Source: Onthophagus taurus (lineage: Eukaryota > Arthropoda > Insecta > Coleoptera > Scarabaeidae). From it: a stretch of DNA of 64,000 nucleotides. The stretch lies in assembly GCF_036711975.1 (NCBI RefSeq), contig NC_091976.1:5022001-5086000 (forward strand), given 5' to 3'. The notes under the pieces were generated by a model. That model saw nothing but the letters and a program-made list of their open reading frames with translations, had not been told where the DNA came from and did not search any database. Shown piece after piece: positions 9,974 through 19,611 of this stretch (its first letter is position 1; the number at the start of each line of letters is the position of its first letter). Position numbers and translations under genes: made by a program.

Positions 9974-10706
9974 TCAGTAAACAGCTCGTGGATTAATTAC
10001 TCTAAGATTTTTTCCACCACAAAGAGCAACACCGGAATAAGCCCCAGAAACTAACGCGACCCATAAAAGAAACGGCAAAAATCCTACTAAGACCATAAAC
10101 TTTATTTTCCAATTTCGTGAACCCATTCTACGAACACACCTAAAAAAAATAAATGATATTATTAACATCAAACTTTGATTTAAAAAGTATCATATACGTT
10201 TTACTGTGTTTAGCCATCCTTCCCGGAAGACTTCGCATTTGAGCTTTTATTACTCCTACAACCGCACATTTTCTATGACACAATTCGTTTAAAAAACCAC
10301 TTCTTTTAACGATTACTTTTTTTTCCTTTTCCGTCTTATTTTCATTTTTAGAACAAACTGAACAAAGTGATGGTACACAAAATTTCTTAGAACTCTTTCT
10401 ATCTTCCTGCTGTTGTTGTTGGTTTTGTTGTTGACAAACACATGAATATTTCTTCACTTTGATATCGTTTCGATAAATGTGCGCCACTTTCGGTCCCAAT
10501 ATACACTTTTGGTTATCGTCTCCTCCGTCGGACGATATATTATGAAAACTATTGGAATCCTTTTCGCTTACTGGTAATTGTGCTTGACTCGAATCGTAAC
10601 TATAATCACCGTTGTCGTACTCTTCGCGAGACGAAATCGAACGGTACCATTCGTTATAATAGTCGTTGTACAACTCGCTATCGTATCCGTCCCTTGGTAT
10701 ATACAT
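9974..10706 (-). CDS. Two-exon single-span membrane protein, family unknown
   Basis: Exon 1 is 10706-10198 and exon 2 is 10139-9974. The 58-bp intron has donor GTATAT and acceptor TTTTTTAG, phase 2. The product is 224 aa. Residues 1-50 are Tyr/Asp/Ser-rich and acidic. A Cys/Gln region follows (CVCQQQNQQQQQ, then CVPSLCSVC) and then a Lys-rich stretch. The C-terminal exon supplies one hydrophobic span (FMVLVGFLPFLLWVALVSGA) and a short tail CGGKNLRVINPRAVY. No signal peptide is visible, so a type II or tail-proximal membrane anchor with a long cytoplasmic N-terminus is likely. The alternative of reading through the intron would stop after IIYFF. The start is the only in-frame ATG before the acidic region. 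I do not recognise the gene. Confidence 0.75.
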
Positions 10707-11744
10707 ATGTGGAATTATTTTATTTATTGGTTTTTATTTTGATTTTACACGCGCGAAAATTTTGAATCGAAATTGATCGAATAATTTTTTTGGTTTTGAT
10801 TTTGATGAATTTGACAGAAAATAATTTTGACACTTAATATTTAATAAAGGTTAAAATTAATTTTAAAAAAATAAAGGTAAATTTAAATATGGTTAAAAAA
10901 ATAGCGAAGATAATAAAAAGAAAAAATTTTAATGCAATTTGAGGAGAATATAAATTTATTAATTAATATCGGCAAATGTAGATATGTCTTAGTAATATCA
11001 CATAATTCATCAATAACCGAAAGAAAAACGGAACTTTTTACGTAACGTTACATCAAGGTATTGTTGCGACATTTAAAATATACTACGTAAAACGAATGAA
11101 AAAACAATAAAGGAGCAGATAACATCTCCTTTGAATTATACCAATTAGGTGGTAACCACATACAGGAGAAGTGTCATATCTGATCACCGGAGTCATGGAT
11201 GGGAAGTGGCTAAAGTTAAAGGAGGAAGATTGGGAGATGAGATGCATGGGGACCGCATGGTGTTAAAACGAGGTCTATGATGAGGAGATGGAGACGAGAA
11301 ACGAGGTTGTGGAAGTGTATACGGATGAGACAAAGGAGAAGGAAAGTATTTTAGCAGTAATGATAATAATGTCGGGTGAAAATGTGTTAGGTGAACGTAG
11401 AGCGTAAGCTGAACTGGTATCAAAAGAATTAGGAATTCAATGGGTGAAGAGAAGAGGGCATGATAAGGCCGATATGTTGTGGTCAAAGACAACAAAACAG
11501 CGGTGGAGTGGCTGAGAAGGAGCAGAAGCAGGAACGTGTATGCGAATGAATTATTGCATGATAGTGGTTTTAGTTTAAAAAAGCAGATGGGAAGGATGGA
11601 TGAAAAGACCGGACAAGGTGGCCATGTCAGGTGTCATTGAAAGGGAGGTAAGAAGTATATGTCTACAGAAGTGCGTGTCAAGTAATAAAGTTGTGAAAGA
11701 TGTGGTGGAAGCATGGAATTGGACCAGGGAAGAGGTGTATTGAA
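10707..11744. other. Upstream flank and unassigned repetitive debris
   Basis: 10707-11100 is the AT-rich 5' flank of the membrane-protein gene. From 11100 to 11744 the + strand is G/A-rich and reads in broken frames such as ELVSKELGIQWVKRRGHDKA (about 11411-11478), which could be RNase H-like retroelement debris. No family can be assigned. Confidence 0.35.
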
Positions 11745-12090
11745 GGTACCGATATTAGCCTCAAAAGAGACGTCAAATACCTAGGGGTAATACTAGACAA
11801 AAAATTATGGCTAACCAGATCTGCCGTAGGCTCAGAGATCATGACATATAAGCTACTTTTTGTTTATCTCTTTTAGTTTCGGAGATAGCCTATGCGGACA
11901 ACGAATTTGGAATACCCTGTACCGACAACCTAAGAAAACTCGCCAGGGGTACTGAAGTTACCCTATGGTGTTCCAGGTCACAAAGACATTGTGGGTAATA
12001 AAAGGCAAACAAGCTGAGGACGTCCTTTATTGGACCCCAACCCGGCTGTGGACTACAAAAAAGCCACTTAAAACAGGTGATTAACACATG
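11745..12090 (+). pseudogene. RNase H-bearing LINE fragment
   Basis: KYLGVILDKKLW (about 11779-11814) is the block that follows the RT thumb. Then ARGTEVTLWCSRSQRH (about 11940-11990) and FIGPQPGCG (about 12026-12052) closely match the RNase H C-terminal region of the LINE at 38171-39597. It is a 5'-truncated, internally deleted copy of that family. It ends at 12090, where a gypsy LTR begins. Confidence 0.6.
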
Positions 12091-12498
12091 TGTTATATAG
12101 TTAAGTTAGTTATATTTAGTTTCAAGAGTTTAGGTTGGTAAGAGAGAGAGGTTAGGTGAGAGGGAATAACATGTAAGAACAAGTAAGGAACCAAGGTTTA
12201 TATATAAGAGGTTGTCTAGGTTCGTACGCAATCATACTGCGCATTACGTCACATGTGGAAAATAATACCGCCAAGCAATTCAAATTAAACAAAGGCATGG
12301 AGCACCACCTGGCCATGAGGTTGCGTGTGCAATCCGTGATCGCTTACGTCACGAAACACTCCTGCTCTTGCCCCTCGCCCACAAACTAATATCAAAGTAT
12401 TGCAGCATGGGAACTTAGATAACCTTTAATATATAAACCTTGGTAAGGAACTACTTAATAACAGTACATTTTAATATTAAACGGAGTTGCATATAACA
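12091..12498 (+). repeat. 5' LTR of gypsy element 2 (interrupted by MITE)
   Basis: It starts TGTTATATAG and ends ATATAACA, giving an 8-bp perfect terminal inversion (TGTTATAT/ATATAACA) with the canonical TG...CA ends. A primer-binding-site-like TGGTATGGGG follows at 12499. Without the MITE (252 bp) and its 8-bp duplication the LTR is about 148 bp. Confidence 0.6.
12192..12443. mobile_element. hAT-type MITE, 252 bp, with 8-bp target duplication
   Basis: Terminal inverted repeats of about 30 bp start CAAGGTTTATATAT. The direct repeat TAAGGAAC flanks both ends (12184-12191 and 12444-12451). CA-start ends and an 8-bp duplication are hAT features. No coding capacity; it sits in the LTR of gypsy element 2. 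Confidence 0.85.
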
Positions 12499-13370
12499 TG
12501 GTATGGGGTAAAACTTTTAATGCAACAGACAGAAGCATTGATTCCATACCCTTCACTATTAGAAGTAAACAAGGACGATGTATCGCAAAACTTTGATCAT
12601 TTTGTAGAAAATTGGAAAGATTATGAAATAGTTCCGTAATCGACAAATAGCCGGATAGCGAAAAAAAGAAGAAAATTAAAACGTTTTTTTGCTGCGTTGG
12701 GTGATAATGCAAGAATAAAATACAATAGATTTAATCTGTTTGAAGACGAGTTAGATAATGTAGAAAGTGTAATAGCTGCAATAAAAAAGAAATTGGCAGT
12801 AAAGAAAAATGTAATCTAAGATAAAGCTATGTTCAACATCTATAAACAAGGGGATAATGAATCGTTTGATGATTATTTAATGAAAATAAATTGCAGTTGC
12901 AATTTTACGAATGATTGAGGGACAGAATCGTACTCGGAATTAAGAATAAAGATAAAAAAAAGACTAGTGTCTAAATGAGATCTAACCTTGGAAACATGGA
13001 TTAATATATGTAAAATTGAAGAAATAACCACACAAAAACTAGAAGAAATTCAAGTAGAGAAAGGAAACGTAAACAAGATAACAAATTATAGAAATAAACG
13101 TTGATTTGTGGCGAAAAACATGATTTCAAGAAAGGATATGTAAAGGAAGAAACCATTTTGCTATAGTGTGCAAGAAAGACTAGAAGAATGACAAGAGAAA
13201 TGTTGGAAAGAAGAAAGAAGATAAGAAAGGTAGGAAGAAAGTAAAAGAATTGAAAGAAAATGAAGACTCGGATGATAATGAAGAACTCCGAATAGAAAAA
13301 ATTATCAATAATTCTTCAAGTGGCGGTAATGTTATTGCAGAACTAGATTTTTTTTTAATGATAAATGGAT
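12499..13370 (+). pseudogene. gag relic of gypsy element 2
   Basis: Broken frames give FDHFVENWKDYEIVP (12593-12637), FFAALGDNARIKYNRFNLF (about 12687-12744), and further on YKQGDNESFDDYLMKI (12841-12888), the standard layout of gypsy capsid (target region, then the QxxxEsxxxYlxrl block). A Lys/Glu-rich region follows with only traces of the Cys/His knuckle. Stops are frequent. Confidence 0.6.
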
Positions 13371-14745
13371 AAAACTACAATGTGACATTGACACTGGTGC
13401 AAACGTTTGCATAGTAGGATATGAAAATTTAAAGAAATTATTAAAAACTAATTCTATTAAACTGAATGAATCGTCTCACTGCTTGTATGTTAAATGTAAA
13501 CGTTATAATAAAATATACAAAATTAAGTTTGTAGTAGTTGATATAGATCATGGTTTGTTATTATCAGCTAACGCTAGTAAAGAGTTAGGTTTAGTGAAAT
13601 ATTGTAATGAAGTAAAAATTGAATGTAATAATTTGTTCAAATTAAAGCAACAGGCTCAAAATACAGTAGGACATTATGAAGATATTTTCAAAGGACATTG
13701 ATCTCTACCAGGAGATATAGAAATAGAGCTGGAGGCAGCGGCAAGATCGGTAAGACAACCACCAAGAAGAGTTCCAACAGCATTGAGAAAAGATTGAAAA
13801 AAGAATTGATACATTTGGAGAAGAAAGGTATAATTTCCAAAGAAGGTCATAACACAGATTGGGCGAGTAACATTTTATTAGTAAAGAAGGAATGGAGACC
13901 CCATTCCATTAAATAAAGTAATGAAAAGACCACTTTGTCAATTTACTACAGTTGATGAAATATTGCCAGAGTTGGGTAAAGCCAAAGTTGTTTCAAGTAG
14001 ACACAAAGAAGGGTTTTTGGCAAGTCAAATTATCGGAATCTAGTAGTAGATTAACAACATTTTGGGCACCTTTTGGTAAGTATGGTTGGAAAAGGATGTC
14101 ATTTGATATAGCATCAGCACCTGAAATATTTCGAATAAAAAATACCAAATATGCTGCATGACTTAAAAGGCATTGAAGTTTTGGCGTATGACATTCTTAT
14201 TTACGGATCAGAGCTTCCTCTGTATCACAGAGGAAGAAGCATATGTAGATCATAATAAAAATTTAGAAAACTTATTCAAAAAACTACGTGAGAACAATTG
14301 TAAATTTAACAATTATAGTCCAGTTGAAAGACTCTACTCGAGAAGTATACTAACCTGAACCTACCGTCGCCATTAAACAATTTAAAACGTAAAATTATAG
14401 ATAATGTTCCTAAAAATTTTAGAAAACAATAGAAGGAAAAGCAAATTTTATTACAACCAGAAAAGTCGAAAATTACCAGAATTAAGAATAGAACAATATG
14501 TAATAATATAAATGACACCTGAACAGTCAAGGGTATGGACACAAGGGAAAATTGATGGAAAACTGAATCATACATGTATAGTTAATGTGGAAAGAACACT
14601 GTATAGAAGAAATGTAATACATAATAGACCACAAAATAGCGAGATTAACAAAAATGAGATACGTTAAATCCCCAATCATCCACTGCACATTGGCAGACGA
14701 ACATGATTCTTTGGTACCAAGAAGCGATATCATTTTAACTTTGCC
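13371..14745 (+). pseudogene. pol relic of gypsy element 2: protease, RT, C-terminal integrase tail
   Basis: The protease reads CDIDTGANVCIVGYENLKKL (13381-13440) with its D-T-G triad intact. RT follows with RRVPTALRKDLKKELIHLEK-type sequence (about 13760-13830), then FGKYGWKRMSFDIASAPEIF (about 14070-14130) and YDILIYG (about 14186) where the catalytic YVDD should be. RNase H and most of integrase are deleted. A C-terminal piece QSRVWTQGKIDGKLNHTCIV (14524-14583) and ERTLYRRNVIH resemble the end of gypsy integrase. Frameshifts and stops throughout. Confidence 0.65.
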
Positions 14746-14924
14746 GAAACCAAATTTATCAGGACGAAGAAATTTTTTAAAATTTGAAGTAGATTTTTCC
14801 TCCTACAATGTTTGTTAAAAATTTTTGTGTGTTATAAAATAGTTTATACGTTAAAAGAAGACATGATTTAGTTTTTAACCATAGAAGTTTATTTCGTTAC
14901 AATTCCAGCTTTTCTTTAAAGTAT

Positions 14925-15211
14925 TGATATGTTAAACCTTAATTTTGAAGTAAAATTTGAAAAAATTTTCTGCGCTCTTTTACATGGTTGCCCAAGTTTA
15001 AATCTAGTTCAGATGAGTGATTTGTACATATATGCCTGGATACACATTTGCCCCATTTTGTGGGGCGCTCTTTTACACCGTTGCCCAAGTTTAAATCTAG
15101 TTCAGATGAGTGATTTGTATATGCTTTGATACAAACTTGCCCCACAAAATGGGAGCGCAAAAAATTCCATAGACCAAAAACTTTATTTCAAAATTAAGGT
15201 TTAACATATCG
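14925..15211. mobile_element. Foldback element with internal direct repeats
   Basis: The ends are inverted repeats of about 33 bp with two mismatches (GATATGTTAAACCTTAATTT at the left; inverted copy ends at 15210). Inside, a segment of about 55 bp containing GTTGCCCAAGTTTAAATCTA occurs twice in direct order (from about 14971 and 15065, offset 94), and TTGCCCCATTTTGTGGGGC is itself palindromic. No ORF. The target duplication is not clear. Confidence 0.7.
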
Positions 15212-15248
15212 CTACAAAATACTTTTGTTTTTACTTGCCCCATTGTGT

Positions 15249-15430
15249 AGTGTAGTTAGTATTATGTGTTGGCAACATTGGGGGTAATTGGGGGGTTGAC
15301 AGTCGTAAGGTGACTTGTAACGATTTTTAGTATAGTAAAGAACGTTCCTTTATAAAACTTAATACGAAGAATAATAAACGATTTAATGAGAACTAAAAAG
15401 TATATTATTCGTGTCTACGAATACAAAACA
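15249..15430 (+). repeat. 5' LTR of gypsy element 3
   Basis: It starts AGTGTAGTTAGTATTATG and ends ACAAAACA. It matches 19440-19611 over its length apart from about ten extra bases (GGTAATTGGG region, about 15281) and a few substitutions. TGGTGTCAGG follows as a possible primer-binding site. Confidence 0.8.
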
Positions 15431-15482
15431 TGGTGTCAGGTTAAAAATAGAAATAGAAGAAAAGAAAAAAAAGAACACTGAA

Positions 15483-16350
15483 ATGACGAACATGCCAGAA
15501 GAAATAGATAGGTTAAAAGTGCTCGTTGAAAATATGAGTCAAGGTCAGGGCGCGTCGACGTTTGTTAATCCGGTCCCATCACCGGGGGAATTTTCATTTG
15601 TTAAAAATGAGTGGCAAAGTTGGATTACACATTACGAAAGATATCGATATGCAACGAGACTACAAAATTCCGATGAGAAAACACAAATTAATAGCTTCTT
15701 CGATCCCATATGTAGAAGTATATGGGATCGAAGGTAACAAAATTATTGGAAACATTCCAAAAAGCAGAACGTAGTTTTAATACATATAAAGAGTTAAAAG
15801 AGTTTTTCGGCAAACACTTTACCAATACGAAGAATATAATTTACGCCCATGCAAAATTTAATATGAGAAAACAGAAAGAGGGAGAGACAACTTACGAGTA
15901 TATTAGTGAAATCATAAGTTTGGCAAAACATTGCAATTTTAAACAACTGGAAGAAGAGCTCATAAGAGATTGGTTAGTGGTAGCAATACTAGATTGTAAA
16001 CTTAGTGAATCGTTGCAGATGGACACAGAGCTAACATTAAATAAAGCGATCCAAACAGTAACCCAAGCGGAACGAATTCATTTGGAAAATAAAGAATTAA
16101 GAGGAAAAACAGAACAAATCGATAGAGTAAAAAGGTTTAAATATGGAAAAAGAAATCAAGAAGGAAAAAAAGTGAATATAAAAATGAAAATAAATATAAA
16201 TGGGAAGATAAAAGAAGTTCATACGATATGTGTATAAGATGTGGAAGGAAACCGAGACATGACAAGACAAAATGTCCGGCAATTAACGTACGATGTTTGA
16301 AATGCAAAATGTTGGGACATTTCCAAGCTTATTGTGGAACAAAAATGTTT
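15483..16350 (+). pseudogene. gag of gypsy element 3
   Basis: The start is ATG 15483. A short N-terminal coil (MPEEIDRLKVLVENM) leads to the capsid (FVKNEWQSWITHYERYRYAT at about 15600; then FGKHFTNTKNIIYAHAKFN, about 15808-15864; RKQKEGETTYEYISEI). Two CX2CX4HX4C nucleocapsid knuckles end it: CIRCGRKPRHDKTKC (16231-16275) and CLKCKMLGHFQAYC (16294-16335). The frame breaks at about 15700-15735 at a 14-bp hairpin and again at about 16228. Gag would package the element RNA in cytoplasmic particles if functional. Confidence 0.75.
15698..15733. repeat. Perfect 14-bp hairpin inside gag
   Basis: CTTCGATCCCATAT (15698-15711), an 8-base loop, then the exact complement (15720-15733). It coincides with the gag frame break, so it looks like a foldback copying error rather than a functional structure. 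Confidence 0.7.
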
Positions 16351-17692
16351 AACGAAGTAGAAGAAAATGTTACAAATAGCGACATTGATGAGTCGGAAGA
16401 ACAAAACTTCTTGGAAATAAGCGTTGACGGAGTTATAAAATCAAAACCATGGATTGCAAAACTGAGAATTGGTGGCGAACATGTACATTTCAAGATAGGT
16501 GCTGGTGCTGATGAAAGTATAATTTCTTATCAAGAGTATAAAGGAAAATTATTATTGTTGGGTACTGGATATGGTGAAAATAGAAAATTATTAGTGAAAG
16601 GCCGAATAAAATTACCCGTAACATGGAAGAACAATAAAGCCGTGATTAAATGCTATGTAGTAGAGACAAATGACAATTTATTGGGACGACCAGCATTATT
16701 AAAATTAAAAATAGTGGAATGGATACATGATAAAGTAAAAATAAAAGAGATTAACGAAGTAGAAAATGGGAATGGAAAGAGTTTTCAAAACAAAATATTT
16801 GAAGAATATGAAGACCTGTTCAGAGGATTAGGTGAGATGGAAAATTATGAATATAAAATAAAACTAGTTGAAAATGCAGAGCCCTATGCTACTCCAACGA
16901 GTCGGAGAATCCCACAGCCTCTGCTTGAAGAAGTAAAAAAAGAAATTGACGCAATGGTAAAAAATGACGTGATAGAAAAAGTGGAGTCTACCGAATGGTG
17001 TGCTCCTATGGTGATAACTCAGAAAAAGAATGGTAAGGTGAGAATATGTACTGATTTTACGGAATTGAATAAAGTAGTGGTGAGAAGATTTGTGTGAAAG
17101 ATTTTTACTACCGTCTGAAACTCTAGCAAAGCTATAAGAAGCAAAATTATTCTCTAAATTGGACTTTTCGTGCGGATTTTGGCAATTAAAATTAGCAAAA
17201 GAAGCACAAAAATTGATTGCTTTTTTAACTCCATTTGGGAGATACATTTACAAACGCATTCCATTTGGAATTACGGGTGCCCCAGCGGTATTTCAAAAAA
17301 TGATGTATCAGTTAATTAGTGAATTGAATTGGGAAGGCGTACATGTGCACGCAGATGATATTTTGGTGATTGGAAGAAATTCAATGGAACATGACGTGAA
17401 ATTACTAATTGTTTTGAATAAAAGTAAAGAAAGTGGTTTGACACTGAATAAAGAAAAATGTGAAATTAAAAGTGAAGAGACCAGTTATTTGATATATATT
17501 GTGAGCAAGGATGGTATCAAAATAGACCCGAACAGTATTGAAGCAATTAAAAGATATCCAACACCGAAAAATCTTAAAGAAGTGAGAAGATTTCTCGGTA
17601 TTGTCAATTACGTAGCGAAGTTCATTGATAAAATGTCGGATAAAACAAGAACAATATGCGAATTACTGCGAGAAGATTCGGATTATCACTGA
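16351..17692 (+). pseudogene. Protease and reverse transcriptase of gypsy element 3
   Basis: The protease region has FKIGAGADESIIS (16489-16527) where FxxDTGAxxS is expected, so the catalytic Asp is lost. RT follows: the fingers (PMVITQKKNGKVRICTDFTE, 17007-17066), then a stop at 17095-17097 with a frame change, the palm (DFSCGFWQLKLAKEA, about 17161-17205; FGITGAPAVFQKMM, 17266-17307), and the catalytic box HVHADDILVIG (17341-17373) with HADD in place of YVDD. The connection domain starts at FLGIVNYVAKFI (17593-17628), and a stop ends the frame at 17692. Confidence 0.75.
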
Positions 17693-17698
17693 ACAGAG

Positions 17699-18890
17699 AA
17701 ACATCAACACGATTTTGAGCAATTAAAAAAACAAATAATACGACAACCGGTTTTGGCTAAATTCTCTACGAAGAAAAGAAGTAGAATATCCGCCGATGCG
17801 TCACAGTATTGTTAGGAACCGTACCGTTACGGTCCTGCCGGCGGTTCAGCGACAAAGCTGACGTAGCATAGAAGAACAGCGGTTTACTTGTAGAAATAAT
17901 GTAGATTAGATTGTAACGTGCCGTTAAAGAGTAAACACGTAATTAACAAGACTGTCTTTTTCTTCAACCTGTTCAACCCTACCTAAGTGTATGGTATTGG
18001 AGCTGTTTTGGAACAACTTCAAGAAAACGGGGAATGGGCCCCTGTATATTATTGTTCGAAAACCTTGAGTGAGGCCGAGCGGCGCTACGCTCAGATAGAA
18101 AAGGAAGCTCTAGCCGCCACCTGGTCTTGCGAACGTCTTGAAGAGTTTCTGATTGGTACAGAATTCCTAATTCTAACCGACCACAAACCATTGACCGTAT
18201 TATTGGCAACAAAAGAGATCAGCAAGTTATCAAATCGACTTCAAAGATTCCGAATGCGGTTACTTAAATTTAATTATCGAATTGAGTATGTTCCAGATAA
18301 ATCATTCCATGTACCAGATGCCCTATCCAGTGCCCCACTTCAACAAGGAACAACAGACCTGGACGCTCTCTTAATGGATGAAGTGTATATCAGTTCAGTA
18401 ATAAAAGAGGTTGATGGATGGATTTGTCCTGAAAGAACGATCAGAGAAGAACAAGATAAGGAGATGATGATTACGGAGGCAAAGGAAAACATTAAAGCCG
18501 GATGGAAAGAAAAAGAGAAATCACAATATTATAAGTACAGAAATGACTTAGCTATTGATAAAGAAATATTAATCTATAAAGACCGACTGGTAATACCAAA
18601 AACCCTAAGAAAGAGATGCTTAAACCTATTACATGACCGACATTTTGGGATGGGTAAATGCAAAACCAGAGCGAAACAAAGTTTATGGTGGCCTGGAATT
18701 TATCAACAGATCGACGAAATCATTCAGAACTGTGAAATATGTCTACAAACAAAACCAACAGCAACGGAACCGATGATATCTACGGAGATCCCAGGAAGAC
18801 CTTGGAGTGTAGTGGGAGTAGACTTGGCCGATTACAAAAATCGCAGCACAGTTGTTATTTGGACGAAACCTTCGCGACAGAATACCAATA
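17699..18890 (+). pseudogene. RNase H and truncated integrase of gypsy element 3
   Basis: RNase H: ISADASQY (17789-17809), then after the insertion IGAVLEQLQENGEWAPVYYC (17996-18055), RRYAQIEKEALAATWSCERL and TDHKPLTVLL (18178-18207). The integrase zinc domain follows with H-H/C-C ligands (HDRHFGMGKCKT, 18633-18668; NCEICLQTKP, 18728-18757). The integrase core starts PWSVVGVDLADY (18801-18836) and is then lost: within about 15 codons the sequence jumps to the region after the core. The D,D-35-E catalytic residues are absent, so the copy cannot integrate itself. Confidence 0.75.
17810..17988. mobile_element. 179-bp solo-LTR-like insertion in RNase H, flanked by GTAT
   Basis: GTAT flanks it at 17806-17809 and 17989-17992. 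Removing the insertion plus one GTAT restores the RNase H reading SADASQYGIGAVLEQ. The insert begins TGTTAGGAACC, contains a GAGTAAACACG poly(A)-like motif and ends CCTACCTAAGT. A 4-bp duplication and a TGTTAGG start fit a solo LTR of another gypsy family, though the end is not the usual CA. Confidence 0.65.
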
Positions 18891-19361
18891 TCGAAGAACA
18901 AACTAAATCCGAAATTACCCAATCATGACCAAATAAGAAAAAACCTGGAAGAGGAGAAAAGAAAACAAAAATATAATTATGATCGACGACACAGAACAAT
19001 GGAAAGGGAACATTATAAGATCGGCGACAGAATGTGGATTATGGACAGGAAAAGAGAAGGTATTGTACGAACGAAAACAGATAAACCAAGATCTTATATG
19101 GTAGAGACTGATGGTGGAAAAGAAATAAGACGTAACACAAAACATTTAACGAAACTACCCAAAGCAAGAGAAGACGATAAAAAAGAGGAAGCCTCTACTC
19201 AAGATAAGCCTTTAACCGAAAACACAAGAAACAAAAGACCTCCAAGTAAACTTAAAGATTATAATGTTTATAAAAATAATTTAGAATCTATTCAGTTTAA
19301 ATTGCTTTGTTTTCAAAGTTGTCGTCAAAATTATTTTCGAATTAGATTTAGTTTCTTTTAG
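18852..19361 (+). pseudogene. Integrase C-terminal tail of gypsy element 3
   Basis: Frame-shifted from the RNase H frame. It begins LFGRNLRDRIP (the post-core motif LLFGRxxRxxLP), then a Lys/Arg-rich coil (NLEEEKRKQKYNYDRRHRTM), the GDRMWIMDRKREGIV strand block and YMVETDGGKEIRRNTKHL, which is the GPY-like C-terminal domain. The remainder is a charged tail without similarity that I can name. Confidence 0.7.
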
Positions 19362-19439
19362 GCAACTAATAAGTCAATTATGTCGATGTTTGATTTTTAT
19401 AAAAATTTTATAGGTGTTAATTCAAAGAAAAGGGGATGC

Positions 19440-19611
19440 AGTGTAGTTAGTATTATGTTTTGGCAACATTGGGAGGTTGACAGTCGTAAGGTGACTTGTA
19501 ACGGTTTTTAGAACAGTAAAGAACGCTCCTTTATAAAAGTTAATACGAAGAATAATAAACGATTTAATAAGAACTAAAAAGGATATTATTCGTGTCTACG
19601 TATACAAAACA
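19440..19611 (+). repeat. 3' LTR of gypsy element 3
   Basis: It starts AGTGTAGTTAGTATTATG and ends ACAAAACA. It follows a polypurine tract at about 19420-19437 and pairs with 15249-15430. Confidence 0.8.

Larger units (their letters stand above)
12091..14820 (+). mobile_element. Ty3/gypsy element 2, degenerate
   Basis: A 5' LTR, gag, protease, reverse transcriptase and the region after integrase are recognisable in order, with many stops and large deletions. A matching 3' LTR could not be defined; TGTTATAAAATAG at 14830 resembles the LTR start but soon diverges. The element is inserted in a LINE fragment and carries a hAT-type MITE. Confidence 0.65.
15249..19611 (+). mobile_element. Ty3/gypsy element 3 with both LTRs (errantivirus-like ends), internally damaged
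   Basis: Two LTRs (15249-15430 and 19440-19611) bracket gag, protease, RT, RNase H, the integrase zinc domain and the C-terminal tail in gypsy order. A purine-rich AAAGAAAAGGGGATGC precedes the 3' LTR. LTRs that begin AGT rather than TG resemble those of errantiviruses, but I see no env-like ORF. The element is dead: frameshifts in gag and pol, an altered protease site, a 179-bp insertion in RNase H and loss of the integrase catalytic core. Confidence 0.8.

Noticed and set aside
11193-11495. 100-aa minus-strand frame, Pro/Ser-rich
   Set aside because: Composition follows from G/A-rich + strand sequence, with no motif and no splice support.
14929-15129. Repetitive frame with two LLHxCPSLNLVQMSDLY-type units
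   Set aside because: It translates the internal direct repeat of the foldback element; the opposite strand gives an equally long frame.
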